A DNA stretch of 64,000 bases from Oreohelix idahoensis (Eukaryota; Mollusca; Gastropoda; Stylommatophora; Oreohelicidae), in contig JAMPIV010005830.1 of NCBI GenBank assembly GCA_024509875.1, positions 350,501-414,500 of the forward strand, read 5' to 3'. Position 1 is the first letter of the stretch; every line of letters starts with the position of its first letter. The notes beneath the pieces were generated by a model, which had not been told where the DNA came from, searched no databases, and saw nothing but the letters and a program-made list of their open reading frames with translations. The translations under genes were made by a program, and so were the position numbers. This document shows positions 11,520 to 22,954 of the stretch, piece after piece.

Positions 11520-13510
11520 TACAATGATAGTCACCACCAAACGACAGCGATGAAGAGGTCAAGGACAAATTCTATCAACAGCGACAAAAGAAAATAGAAA
11601 ATGCACCTAGATATGATCTTATCATGGCAATGGGAGACCTCAATGCGAAAGTTGAAGCACACAATACATAAAATGAAAGAGTAATGGGGAAATGCAGCAG
11701 CGGAACAGTAAATGAGAATGGGGATAAACTAATAAGCATATGCTGCATTAACAACTTGCTCACTGGAGGAACACTTTTTCCACACAAAGAAATGCAAACA
11801 TTAACACAAGAATCACCAAACAGCCTGGATAAAAACCAGACAGATCACATTATGATCAATGGTAGACGGAGGCATTCTTTACAAGACGTGAAAGTAAGAA
11901 GTGCAGATGTGGGAAACGATCACCACTTAGTAGTAGCAAGATTGAAGGTAAAACTCAGAGCTGCTTGACCAATTGCAACTAAACAGAAAAGGTATGCCGT
12001 CATTAAACTGAAGGACGCCCTTACTAGAAAAGCTTTAGTGGCTGATGTAAAGAGATGATATCAAATTGCCAAGAGCCAGGAAAAGACAGCGACTGATGAC
12101 GTTGACCAGAAATTCAACACCGTTTCAATTATATATAAGGAAAGCAGCAAAACATGCTTGGGATTCCAGGAAAGAAGAGACAAGATTAGATAACACCAGA
12201 AACATTAAACACCATAGCGATGAGAAAAGAAATGAAAAGAAAAAAATCTGAAGCAAAGTCTCCCAGGGTAAAGGAAATATATAGCGATCAGTACAGTCAG
12301 TTGGACAAGGAAGTAAAACGTCAAACCCGAGCCAACAAAAGGAAATTCCTTACATTATTTTTGACAGTCACAGACTGGGTGATGCGCCAGACAACAGAGG
12401 GCAGTCCAAGAGGAATTAGATGGACAACGTTTTCTGCACTGGAAAATCTGGAATATGCAGATGACATTGCACTACTCGCACACTCACATGAACACATCCA
12501 AGAAAAAACAGATAGACTGAATAAGTATAGCCAGCAGGTGGGTCTGAACATCAATCTAAAGAAGACAGAGGTCATGACACTCAATGTGAGCAATCCTGAG
12601 CCCATAACAATAAGGAACCAGAAGCTGGAACAGTTAGACACATTCACATACATAGGATGCATAATAACCCAGACGGTGAAACAAGCAAAGACATCATCAA
12701 CAGAATGAATAAAGCGAGAACAACCTCTGCTAGTCTAAACAACATTTTCAATTCCTCTCAGTACAGCACAAACACCAAATTAAGATTAGGCCCCTATATG
12801 AGAGCTGTGTACTTTCTGTGCTTCTCTGTGGTGCGGAATGCTGCAGAGAAACAGAGAAGTAAATGTAGAAATTGTCCTCTTTCCACACAATCTGCCTAAG
12901 AAAAATTATCCGAATCTTTTTGACCGAATACCATCACCAATGTCGATCCCCAGTTGAGGTGGGATTTTTTAGACCTCAAACGGCTCTGGGGTCGACCCAG
13001 GCTCATGAATTGGGTACCAGAGCAACTCTGGGAAGGTTAAGGCGGCCGGCGTGATGCTGACCACATCACCCCTAGTGAGCCAATGGGTCAAGAAAGTGTG
13101 GTCCTAACACCATATTCCCAATATGCCTCAACGGGCGTGTAACGGGATCCTTTACCTTTCTTACCATCACCAAATAAGAACTGCTTACTCGGAGTAACCA
13201 AGAGGACATGCACACCATCATAGCTGGAAGACGCTGGAGTTAGGTTGGCCACGTCCTCAGAAGAGACCCTGATTCCATCAAGAACAGCTATGCAATGGAT
13301 CCCTGAAAGAAAGCGAAAGCGAGGCCGACCAAGAACAACCTGGCGGAGAACTGTGGAGGCCGAGATGCAAAGACCGAACCAGAGCTGGGGCATTGCACGA
13401 AGGAGGGCCGCCGACCGAGCAAAGTGGAAGCAGGTTGTTGCTGCCCTACAAGACGCCACCAGACATGATGGCCACTGACTGCTTTGACAGTTGGCGGATA
13501 AGGATCAAAG
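11520..13510 (+). pseudogene. Decayed LINE ORF2 (family 2): endonuclease, RT and C-tail pieces
   Basis: Ordered remnants of one ORF2 are visible. Near 11625 'MAMGDLNAKV' is the APE endonuclease GDLN motif, and 'DHIMI' and 'NDHHLVVARLK' (about 11850-11950) are later endonuclease motifs. At 12430-12500 'LEYADDIALLAHSHEHIQEK' holds the RT catalytic YADD. 'LNINLKKTEVM' and 'TFTYIGCIIT' follow. At 13245-13478 is the tail 'KRKRGRPRTTWRRTVEAE'. Much of the RT fingers and palm before YADD is deleted, and frames shift repeatedly. A SINE interrupts it at 12941-13161. The 3' end has an AAG-rich tail. A decayed 3' copy lies at 16265-16520. Confidence 0.85.
12941..13161 (+). repeat. SINE (family C, head missing) inside the LINE, with 12-bp TSD
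   Basis: The body matches 10070-10285 ('tcgatccccagttgaggtgg' through 'gtaacgggatcc'). It is flanked by the direct repeat 'taccatcaccaa' at 12929-12940 and 13162-13173. Removing it joins two collinear parts of the LINE tail, so the SINE is younger than the LINE. Confidence 0.9.
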
Positions 13511-13983
13511 AAAGAAGAAGAAAAGATCCTGTGACAGCGCCATCTTGAGGTCTGTCGTTCTCGGCGCTGGCCCCATCTGGGCAGTCATGTTGTCTATGTG
13601 GTTTAGTGCCTTTTGATCACGTTATCTTCAAGCAGATTTATTACAAGGCCATAATAAGCCTACATATTAGTAGTGTTTTTGCTCTAGTTGTGTATATCTG
13701 TGTTTTCATGCATTCTGGAGCAATAATCGCGTGTGTTATCTGTGTGGCGCAGATTAATGCGCGTAAGCGCACAGTAAATTGAGTGGTTAGGCCAGGGCTT
13801 ATAAAAAGGGGTAGCAAGCGGCGAAACCGGTCTATGTTTGAGAGAGCCGCCCAGTGAGAACAGACTAAGAAGACACACAAGAGCCAAGCTGTAAATGCCT
13901 TGAGCACGTGAGTTAATTTAAATTAGCATTAGTTTTCTAGGATTCTGAAGTTATATCGATGTGGCTATTTTAATGTTTAATGG

Positions 13984-14290
<307 letters not shown>

Positions 14291-14294
14291 GTGA

Positions 14295-14890
14295 AAGTTT
14301 AAGAGCGATTATTTCATTCTTCAGAAAGGCAGACATAGTGTGAGGCTATTAAGATTAGCGATCGCAAGATAGTAACCTCGTGGTGATAAAAGGCGGCGAT
14401 AACGAGTCTGAGCAAACACGCTCCGCGTGTTAAACCTATAATATGTTATGCCGAGCGACACGCGGTGTATTTAGTTCCAGTTTTTGGTTAAAGCCAAGAA
14501 TATTATTCTTTAATGTAAGAGTAATTTTATTTTATCCTTTAATGTAAAAGTAATTAAGTGTATTTCACGATTATTGATTATTCTACTGTTTATCTTTAGT
14601 GGTTACTTAGAAGGGAGAATAGTCATTTAGATTTCTGGTGCGTAAGGCAAGTTGAGACAGGTGTTTCTCTGTTGGCTCCTGGTGGAGCATGGAAACACCA
14701 ATCGTCACTTACGACATGTTCAGAGTGCGGGAACGAGTATTGATGTGGGTCGGTTGAGAGGTAGTAGTTAATTCTCATTATTGAGATTATTTGTTGTACA
14801 TGTATTGAAGAATATTATTTTATGTCCAGTTGATTATTATTGTTATGTGAACATGGTTTGTGAGAGCACGTGGGCGTACTTAGAGTTGTA
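14295..14890. other. Unassigned
   Basis: Nothing is recognised except a possible short family A remnant at 14655-14705 ('ggtggagcatggaaacacca'). Confidence 0.4.
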
Positions 14891-14894
14891 TATT

Positions 14895-15110
14895 TCTCTC
14901 CTCCGCTCCTGAGGGAGCATGGGGCCACCGGTGTGGTTTGTCTCAGCATGAAGCATTCAGATGCTCTTGCAGTAGTGGTTTCGGTAGCAACCTATGTTAC
15001 CCGGTGCGATTGCCAGCCTCATGCACAACACCATACTAGTCGCATTGGACGACACGCATGAGTGTGTGAGATAGTTGATGATATCAGGTGGGCGCATGTT
15101 TTCTGTATGG
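14895..15110 (+). repeat. Dispersed repeat family A
   Basis: Landmarks run in order: 'gagggagcatggggccacc', 'gatgctcttgcagtagtggt', 'gattgccagcctcatgcac', 'gcattggacgacacgc'. They align with the copies at 21700 and 53350. Confidence 0.7.
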
Positions 15111-15660
15111 TAAGTGTTATTATCCATGCTATTGATGTTCACTTAGACGTTTTATTTATTATTTTTCAGACAGTCTATGAACACTGACTGGGTGTTCGTT
15201 TGATTGTTTGTTGGATTGTTTGTTTGGTGTTCGGTTCTGTTCGGTAGAATTAAATGTTGATCTGCATAAGGCTTTGGATTGCTTGAATTGTTAAGTCTGC
15301 TGCTGAGAGGGTTGCAAGCAACCAATAATTGCAACCCCTGTCAAACGATCCTTTATAAATTTTCTTGGTGCACGGGTCTTGGGTGTGAGGTACCCCTAGC
15401 GCCCCTGTCACAATCCCAATAAGTGAAATGAACAAGAGGACAAAACCACAACACACGAACAACAGACTACAGGGTACAGCACTTACTATAAACAGGAACA
15501 AATGTTTAAAAGCCTCACAAACCACCCAACCAGTGACAGACAGTGCCGATATGGCCGAGGTGGACTCCCAAAAAGCTTCTTTACAATTACAAAGCTGAAG
15601 ACCTCGTCTTTCTATTACCTGATCTTGCACAAACAAAGGCAGAGTTACCTAGCGATAAGC
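15111..15660. other. Unassigned
   Basis: No conserved domain or repeat unit is recognised in either strand. Confidence 0.4.
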
Positions 15661-15662
15661 AG

Positions 15663-16025
15663 CCTATTTGGGGGTCAGAGTGGCTAAGAGGTGTGGGTCC
15701 GCCTCGAACTCTTAAAGTATCGGGTTCGTTTCCCAGTAGAAGGAATATACTTTATGGACATTTTTTTTTTTTCAAAACCAGTGGTCCTAATTATGTCATT
15801 CTCCCCCCCTTCCCCGTGTCCTTGGTAGTGAGAAAAAATCCCACAGAAGTTGGAAGTCGCAAAAAGAGCAAGCCATATGGCCGCTGCCCTGGCAAAATTT
15901 AAAAATTAGAAACCTTACTGTGTATATACACACTGGGATTCTCGCCGGTGCTACGGAGTTCGTGCACTGTGCTGATATCGTCCTTGTGTGATCTAAGGGA
16001 GGAGATCGGAGCACTGATGGAGTTG
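15663..16025 (+). repeat. tRNA-headed SINE (family D)
   Basis: The head 'ggtcagagtggctaagaggt' with box B 'gggttcgtttccc' resembles a leucine-type tRNA head. It is followed by a T-run, 'catatggccgctgccctggc' and 'cgccggtgctacggagttcg', and ends 'gagatcggagcactgatgg'. It is the clearest copy of this family. Confidence 0.75.
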
Positions 16026-16264
16026 TCCGTGTATAATGAAGATACAGTAGTCCTTAAAACCAAAAGTAAAGCAGGACATTTCCACCATGAGAAGAGAACA
16101 AGGTTCTCAGAGATGATTGACAACTTATCATAAATGATGGATAGAGAAGGCAGCCAAATAGATGACAATGGAAGCATGCAGGCATTTTTACTGCAAACAT
16201 CCAGTGACATAAGAACAAAAACATAAAGAACTTGAAGCAAAAAAGAAGATATGTACAAGTACAC

Positions 16265-16525
16265 CATCATAGCGGGTAGACGTTGTAAACTGGTTCGTTA
16301 CGTCTTCTGAAGAGACCACGACACCATCACTAGAACTGCCATGCTATGGACCCCCCGTTGGAAGGTGCAAGAGAGACCGAGATGTAAAGAATGAACCAGA
16401 GTTGGGGCACTGCACGAAGGATGGCCACTGAACGAGCAAAGTGCAGACAGTTTGTTGATGCCCACTAGGCATGATGGCCACTGTCAGTTATCGACTAAGG
16501 ATCCAAGAAGAAGAAAAAGAACTAG
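16265..16525 (+). pseudogene. Decayed 3' end of LINE family 2
   Basis: Matches 13215-13515 in order: 'gacgttgtaaactgg', 'agaagagaccacgacacc', 'gaaccagagttggggcactg', 'gatggccactg', then 'ggatccaagaagaagaa'. The coding frame is lost. Confidence 0.75.
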
Positions 16526-16675
16526 TGGGGGACAAAAAAAAATTTAAGAAAACAAAAAAACAGGCTGAACGAGGACAGAGAATCAAGTGAGAATATACAT
16601 CAAGGAAGGAATAATAAGACCCCTGGTCGCAGAGCTCTATCAAGGTCAGAAATATAAAATGTAAACCATTACAGA

Positions 16676-16945
16676 GCGTCCAATTGGCTGAGCGGTTAGA
16701 CCGCTTGTCTCTCGGCGGCTAAGTCACCGGGTTCCGGGATCGAAACCTACTAGCGTCCCCTTCCAGTCTACCAAGCTGTAAATGGGTATCTGACTCTTGC
16801 TACTGAGTTAAGGAAGGCAAGGGCAGCGACGAAGGGAACTGGTCACCCCTCCGCCCCGCCGTAAAGCTCGACCTAGTATAATGACGTCTCTAACACTTCT
16901 CTCACCTGCGGCACCATCTGCTATTGGACTACCTTTACCATTTTG
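16676..16945 (+). repeat. tRNA-derived SINE (family B)
   Basis: Starts 'gagcgtccaattggctgagc' with box A 'tggctgagcggttagac' and a box B-like 'gggatcgaaacc'. It continues with the core 'ctaccaagctgtaaatgggt' and the 3' end 'ctgcggcaccatctgctatt'. Confidence 0.8.
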
Positions 16946-17010
16946 TTTAGTTTGACTACTCAGCACAGTGCACGAACTCCGTAGCACCGGTGAGAATCGC
17001 AATGTGTGTA

Positions 17011-17574
17011 CAGGCATACCTCGCTTTATTGCGCTTCGCAGATATTGTGCTTTTTTTCAAATTATTCATGTTTATTTATTAGAACATGCCTTGATCCCAA
17101 TTTCAAAAGAAGTTCTACTGTGGGTAAAATTCCACCAAACAGTATCGCATGCTGCAGAGAAATCCTTCGCGAAAGGAAGCGTCAATCAATGCAGCAAACT
17201 TCATTTTTGTCTTATTTTAAGAAACTGCCACAGCCACTCCAACTTTCAGCAACTAGCATTCCGATCAGTCAACAGCTATCAACATCGAGGCAAAAAAGAT
17301 TACGATTCGCTGAAGGCTCAGATGATGAAGATTATCATTTTTTTTAGCAATAAAGTATTATTAATTTTACAGTATATTGGGTTTTTTTTTTTTTTTTTAA
17401 ATATTTTATATACACCTAGCGCTATTGCGCACTTAATAGGCATAGTGTAACCATGATTTTAGGCTTTCATGTGCACTGGGATGCCAAACAAATGGGTGTG
17501 ATCCGCTTTTTTGCGATATTCGCTTTATTGCGGTGGCCTGGAACCGAACCCGCAATATCTCCGAGGTATGCCTG
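17011..17574 (+). mobile_element. Tigger1-like non-autonomous pogo element, 564 bp
   Basis: Terminal inverted repeats 'caggcatacctcg' lie at both ends, inside a TA duplication (17009-17010 and 17575-17576). This is the pogo/Tigger arrangement. The right arm, with 'gcggtggcctggaaccgaac' and 'cgcaatatctccgaggtatg', closely resembles my recollection of the mammalian Tigger1 end. Internally, about 17085-17347 is a remnant of the transposase C-terminus (FKRSSTVGK, QTSFLSYFKKLPQP), joined to the left terminus by a large internal deletion. Confidence 0.88.
17085..17347 (+). pseudogene. Tigger1-type transposase C-terminal remnant
   Basis: About 87 codons are open to a stop. They contain 'RSSTVGKIPPNSIACCREIL', 'QTSFLSYFKK' and an acidic end 'EGSDDEDYHFF'. 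Q-x-x-F-x-x-Y-F fits a PCNA-interacting (PIP-box) motif, which is known for pogo transposases. The DNA-binding and DDE catalytic domains are deleted, so there is no activity. The similarity to the mammalian Tigger1 tail is from memory. Confidence 0.8.
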
Positions 17575-17991
17575 TATACAGGAATCACACATTCTATAAA
17601 CATATTTGATGGGTAGGTTTCTAATTTTTAAATTTTGTCAGGGCAGCGGCCTTATGGCCTACTTTACCATTTAAAGCATTACAAGCCCTGCCGTTGATGA
17701 CGGGACAACACTTAATCCGATCCCATAAGGACAATCAATGCTGGAAAAAATAAAAACAAAAAAATGTGCCACGTGTGCAACACTCCTGAATAATTGTTGG
17801 TTCCATTTATATTAACGGTTGCCTGGATTTCATTTTTGATTATGCCAGCTGAACACGCAGGAGATGGCGGAGAGATGATTGTAGAGGCAACTGCAGGGAT
17901 CGATATGTAACACTCTCCAGAGAAACTTGGAATCACTACCTGGCACCAAGACTATATTTGACTTTGAAGCTGTCGGAAAGAACCGAGGAAA

Positions 17992-18136
<145 letters not shown>

Positions 18137-18251
18137 TAAGAAACAGCTGACGAAGAGAGAGACCACGGAGAAGACAAAAAGAGCAGGTTCCATCCCCGAA
18201 AAGGATGGAACTTTTTTCCCTCGACATTTATCATATGTGACAGAGGACTCA

Positions 18252-18681
18252 CTTGACATATGGATGCGAGTCGTGGGCAATGACTACAACCCACAAAAGC
18301 CAGATCCAAACCTCAGAAATGAGGTATCTGAGGAAAGTGGTTGAAGTAACAAGAAGAGACATGGTCCGCAACCAGACGATCCGTCAAGGCCTAAAATCCC
18401 ATCCGCTGCAGACCCAAATAGAACAGTCCCAACTAAGATGGTTTGGCCATGTCTGCAGAATGGGAGAAGATCGGCTACCACGACAAGCATGGGAAACAAA
18501 GAGCCAGGGATCCAGACCTCCAGGACGACCCAGAGTCCGCTGGGAGGACAACATTAGACAATCTTTGAAGGACCGAGGACTAGAATGGAACCAGGCCAGG
18601 AAGAAGACAGCTGATAGAATGGTCTGGCGCTCTCTCTTCCAAACCTCTACACCTCACGGTAGAAGGGGAACGACTAAGTAA
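18252..18681 (+). mobile_element. 5'-truncated LINE (family 4) with 13-bp TSD
   Basis: A frame of about 142 codons starts MTYGCESWAMTTTHKSQIQ and contains 'LRWFGHVCRMGEDRLPRQ', 'GRPRVRWEDNIRQSLKDRGL' and 'TADRMVWRSLF'. This is the ORF2 C-terminus of an endonuclease-type LINE, probably RTE-like. The insertion is bounded by 'gacagaggactca' at 18239-18251 and 18682-18694. The 3' end is a (TAAG)n tail. The frame is intact for this piece and almost identical to 42420-42850, so this family was recently active. Confidence 0.92.
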
Positions 18682-18739
18682 GACAGAGGACTCAAATAAC
18701 TCGAGTAAGTCTGAATTCAAACTAACTTCTTTAGAACAA

Positions 18740-19080
18740 CTTAAAGTATTATCCACTACTATATAAAGATAAGAAACTCTATACACAGCGATACAACAGG
18801 AGGCAATCTGATCATCAGAAATAGTCTCCCCGTCAGCGAACCAGAGCTGACCAAGACCGTACTCCACCTCCACGTGGTGGTCCTGGAAACAGTCTGCAGC
18901 AGTGCAGTCTGGCTGAGCGAGTACGGATCAAAGAGGGAAGGCAAACCCGGTCCCAAAAAATGCCGTGCTGAAGTCGGATGTGTCGACCGAAAGGTGCAGA
19001 TATCACAGCTACGGCGTAAACAGACACAACGCAACCACCGTCCTTTTCAGGGCGAACGAGGAAGAAGAAGAAGATCAAGT
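18740..19080 (+). repeat. Dispersed repeat family E
   Basis: Nearly identical over about 240 bp to 45330-45580 ('ccacctccacgtggtggtcc', 'gtctgcagcagtgcagtctg', 'gtgcagatatcacagctacg'), ending in AAG repeats. Its upstream part (18765-18835) recurs inverted at 38755-38830. The tail suggests the 3' end of a retroelement. The family is not recognised. Confidence 0.7.
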
Positions 19081-19089
19081 GTTTCGGCC

Positions 19090-19634
19090 CTATATATATA
19101 TATAAACAAATAAAACGGTATTGGATCAGTTTTACAAATTAACGGTACACAGGATACATGGGACGTTTCGGGTTTCACCCTTCGTCAGCCACAGTTACAA
19201 ATATTTTTTTCATTAAAATATATTTTTATGACGTCACTTTCCTTCATGCTGTTGGGCGCCATTGGGACTAGTGTTCAAAGCCTACCCAATTCTTTCAGCG
19301 GAGTTTTTTTTTTTTTTTGGAGGTTTTTTTAAATTCAATTTTCTGCTTTTGATTTTCATTGATTGTTGAATTTCTTGTATTGATCAATTTTTTTCGGTTT
19401 TGTACTTTCCTTGCTTTGTTATTACTCTTCATCTGTGTTTATATATATATATTTCGTGTTTGCATTGTCTATAGTATTTTTCTTTTATATGTCTATATTT
19501 CTTGTCCTTGTTGCCTGTTTGTAACTGTGGCTGACGAAGGGTGAAACCCGAAACGTCCCGTTTTTCCTGTGTACCGTTAATTTGTAAAATTGATTCAATA
19601 CCGTTTTATTTGTGTATTTATATATATATATACT
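19090..19634. mobile_element. Foldback element with about 107-bp inverted arms
   Basis: The left arm (about 19096-19202) and right arm (about 19519-19632) are inverted copies that look over 90% identical. Both include 'ctgacgaagggtgaaacccg' followed by 'aaacgtcc', and 'gtgtaccgttaatttgtaaa'. Both outer ends run into (TA)n, implying insertion in a TA microsatellite. The 320-bp centre is T-rich and non-coding. The palindrome could be a MITE or two inverted terminal pieces of a Penelope-like element. Confidence 0.75.
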
Positions 19635-20038
19635 TACTTAGTCGTTCCCCTTCTACCGTGAGGTGTAGAGGTTTGGAAGAGAGAGCGCCAGACTATCCTA
19701 TCGGCTGTCTTCCTCCTGGCCTGGTTCCATTCTAGTCCTCGGTCCTTCAAAGATTGTCTAATGTTGTCCTCCCAGCGGACTCTGTCGTCCTGGGGATCTG
19801 GATCCCTGGCTCTTTGTTTCCCATGTGTGTCGTGGTAGCCGATCTTCTCCCATTCTGCAGACATGGCCAAACCATCTTAGTTGGGACTGTTCTACTTGGG
19901 TCTGCAGGGGGTGGGATTTTAGGCCTTTACGTATCGTCTGGTTGCGGACCATATCTCTTCTTGTTACTTCAACCACCTTCCTCAGATACCTCATTTCTGA
20001 GGTTTGGATCTGGCTTTTGTGGGTTGTAGTCATTGCTC
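19634..20038 (-). mobile_element. 5'-truncated LINE (family 4), inverted copy in (TA)n
   Basis: The reverse complement encodes the same tail as 18252-18681 ('MRYLRKVVEVTRRDMVRNQT', 'LRWFGHVCRMGEDRLPRH'), with one frame break near 19790. It lies between (TA)n stretches on both sides (19620-19631 and 20039-20053), consistent with a TSD made of TA repeats. Confidence 0.88.
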
Positions 20039-20115
20039 TATATATATATATATGTGTGTGCGTGCGTGTGTGCGTGCGTGCGTGTGTGTGTGCGTGCGTG
20101 CGCGTGTGTGTGTTG
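20039..20115. repeat. (TA)n and (TG/CG)n microsatellite
   Basis: Simple TA followed by 'gtgtgtgcgtgcgtg' repeats. Confidence 0.95.
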
Positions 20116-20267
20116 CTCGTCCAATCTGGATTCAAATGGCAAAGTCAGCTCAACCATTATAATCTGGTGCTATGATGAGGAGTGCAGCACTATATCTGGC
20201 CGTCTTCGAGATCTTCTGACACTCTCTGGATATGCCCCTAGCACATAAACAAAGGTATAGGCAGCAT

Positions 20268-20505
20268 AAAAACAGATATTGCCGTAGCAGAATGAAGTGT
20301 TAGAGATTTCACTATACTAAATCTCAGCTTTATGAGGTAGGGTGACCAGTGTTCTCGCTACCTTTTCCTGCCCTATCTGAAGAGCAGAGTCAAGTGTTAA
20401 TTTACAGCTGGGTAAATTGGCGCATGACGCTACCGGATTTCGTACCCGGACATTATTGGCTCCAGAATCAAGCGTTTTAACCACTATGCCACACGACGCT
20501 CAAAG
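20268..20505 (-). repeat. tRNA-derived SINE (family B), inverted
   Basis: The reverse complement begins 'gagcgtcgtgtggcatagtg', has box A 'tggttaaaacgc' and box B 'gggtacgaaatcc', then 'tacccagctgtaaatt', and ends 'gctacggcaatatctg'. Confidence 0.78.
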
Positions 20506-20522
20506 GAAATATGCTTAACAAA

Positions 20523-20636
<114 letters not shown>

Positions 20637-20858
20637 TAGCAATAAAATACAACAAAATAAAATCCCAACATTGTAACAGCACTATAACAGATACACAGAT
20701 TTACAGTACCTTATCATAATTAATACTAAACAGGACAATATTATCTTTAAAACCTACATATGATGTTATGTAATTATTTAAGAACATAACTAAATTAGGG
20801 TGGTATATAATCTGCACTCATGAAGTATTTGAAAAGTCTGTGATTTAATGAATATGGA

Positions 20859-21592
20859 CTAAGCGTGTTTTTTTAAGTCGTGTGGGAGATTATTCCACAT
20901 ATCAGCAGAAAAAGCTAAACTTTTCTTGAATAAGTCGAGCCTAGGCTTGGGCATGTGTAATTTATTTAAGCGCTGACTGCGTCTTCCGCTGTATTTGAAA
21001 ATAGGCCACAGATACGTTGGAGCATTCTGTGATAAAATTTTGTGAATAAATTTGGCGTTGTTGAAGAGACAGCGCTTTCTTAGTGGTAATATGTTAAGAT
21101 ATGTATATGGGTCTACACAATGTGTGAGGTTTTTATCTGAAATTAGGCGCACTGCACGTTTTTGTAATTAATAGACACTTTTTGTGTTGGACATGGTGCA
21201 GCCATCCCAAATTATGGAACAATAGTCTAGATGTGTTTGTATTTGGGATGTAAAGAACATTTTTCGTGTCTCCTCATATAGGAAATGTTTGATTTTAGCT
21301 AACTGGTAAACTTTTTGTGCCGTTTGTTTGGTCAGAGCTTGTACATGCGAATTCCAACTTAAATGTTGGTCAATTATGAGTCCTAGTGTTTTATTTTCAT
21401 TTACATTTTCAATTAAAGAGGTTCCAATGTAGAGCTGAAGTGTTGTTTTCAGTGAGTTTTGTAATTTTTGTCTAGTTGATATTATCATACATTTTGTTTT
21501 AATGATATTTATTTGCACACAGTTTTCATTGCTCCACTTAATAAGATTGTCTGTGTCGCTTTGTAATAATATTTCTAGCGTGTTGCAACTTT

Positions 21593-21597
<5 letters not shown>
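20859..21597 (-). pseudogene. LINE ORF2 C-terminal half (family 5), one internal stop
   Basis: One reading frame runs across the region, with a TAA at about 21160. Motifs are 'INIIKTKCMIISTRQK', 'NKTLGLIIDQHLSWNSHV', 'THLDYCSIIWDG', then after the stop 'LQKRAVRLI', 'LPLRKRCLFNNAKFIHKIL' and 'SLAFSADMWNNLPHDLKK'. This is the thumb and C-terminal region of a CR1/Jockey-type reverse transcriptase. The YxDD box would lie further upstream, but the copy is cut off by a GA/GT microsatellite at 21598. No other copy of this family is in the window. Confidence 0.85.
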
Positions 21598-21628
<31 letters not shown>

Positions 21629-21640
21629 TGTGTGTGTGTC
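21598..21640. repeat. (GA)n(GT)n microsatellite
   Basis: Simple repeat at the break point of the LINE fragment. Confidence 0.95.
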
Positions 21641-21699
21641 AAGAGGATGTTTATTGTGGCGATAGTTGAACAATACATAAATGAGATATCGTTATAATT

Positions 21700-21945
21700 C
21701 TCCTTTTCGCTCCTTATGGAGCATGGGGGTCACCTTCGAGGCTGGCCAGAATGCGTGGAAGCCTGGGCCAGGCATTAACATGCTCTTGCGGCGGTGGTTT
21801 ATATAGCAATTTCTTTTACATGATCAGGTAGCCCGCCTCATATTAGTGGCCTTGTACGACACGCCTCAGCAACAGTCGCATTCTTTCTTTACCTCACCAG
21901 AGACCCACTGGAACTACACGGGGCGTGTTACCTCATGACCAGGAT
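21700..21945 (+). repeat. Dispersed repeat family A, full-looking copy
   Basis: Ordered landmarks: 'cgctccttatggagcatggg', 'ggcattaacatgctcttgcg', 'gcggtggtttatatagcaat', 'ggccttgtacgacacgcc', 'ggaactacacggggcg'. This is one of the two best copies, with 53350. Confidence 0.75.
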
Positions 21946-22636
21946 TAATCATCTCAGAAATTTCCTCGGATCACTCAAACCAGATCGATGACACAAATCG
22001 CTGCAAACAGGGACCCAGATACTGAAGTCTGAATATACATCTGACGGACACGTAAATTAGTTGGAAAAAGTGGTGGCGTTTCTGTTCCCTTCTATTTCCA
22101 GTCCCCACTTCTATTAAGTTTCGGTAGTTTATTGCTTAGTTTCGTTTTTTAGTTTCTAAGTATGTTATTGTGTACATCCGGTGGTGACAGTCATTTCCCT
22201 TTCCTGGCACGCGCCCATAAGCGTTAGGACTTTGCAGCCTTCAGGGAAGTACCTACTTTTAAATTTTTATATTTTTTTTATATATCTTTTTGGGTTCTTA
22301 TGTGTCTTATCTAACCTTCACTTTCTTTCCTTTCCCTGACGAAGGCCTTGTGGCCGTAACGTTGGCTATTTTCTCATTCTTTTGTCCCCGTAAGACGAAT
22401 CACCTTTTTTCAAATTTTTTTTCACACCCATCTATAGCGTTTAACAACAAAAGTACTCGTATAAGACAAGAGCGGGGGATAGCAGAATGACAGTCGAGGG
22501 GCAGTACGGGCCTGCGAGCCGAGAAGAAAGAAAACAGGGACATCTGTACTAATCAGATATACTTGTTTCGTGGCCACACATTAAAATAATCTATTACATG
22601 GACAAATGCACGAAGCTTCTGAACCTTGTCTTGAAG
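21946..22636. other. Unassigned, with one hairpin motif
   Basis: T-rich. At 22336-22364 it holds 'ctgacgaaggccttgtggcc' followed by 'gtaacgttgg', similar in layout to the motif in the 19.1-19.6 kb foldback. Confidence 0.4.
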
Positions 22637-22954
22637 CAGGGGTCGGCAACCCAGGAGCTTCTGGGATCTACTTTAGAAACACTGAGCCCTCTAAAGATCT
22701 ACCATGTGTGTGTGTGTGTGTGATTTTAAGCGGGGGAGGGGAGGGAGATGATATATGTTAGTAGCCAGTTGGAGAATGGAAAGAGTACCACGTGATCCTG
22801 GGGGCAGCTATTTAAAATGTCGAGGGGAGAGGTTTAGTCTGAAATTTTTCCTAGTTTAAAAAGTCCCTTTTTTACCCTGCTGTCGCCTTAAGAACTACCA
22901 AATCACCCACTGGGATATACCAGTAGATCTGGATCACCTGGTCGCCGACCTCTG
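22637..22954. mobile_element. Non-autonomous hAT element, 318 bp
   Basis: The left end 'caggggtcggcaacc' and the right end (reverse complement) 'cagaggtcggcgacc' form 15-bp terminal inverted repeats with two mismatches. The flanks 'tcttgaag' (22629-22636) and 'tcttaaag' (22955-22962) are an 8-bp TSD with one mismatch. There is no coding capacity. It contains a (TG)n patch. Confidence 0.9.

Larger units (their letters stand above)
16955..17690 (-). repeat. SINE family D copy split by a Tigger1-like element
   Basis: The plus strand shows 'gcacgaactccgtagcaccg' on the left and 'gggcagcggccttatggcc' on the right. These are the reverse complement of the family D body at 15870-15985. The TA target between them holds the element at 17011-17574. 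Confidence 0.7.
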
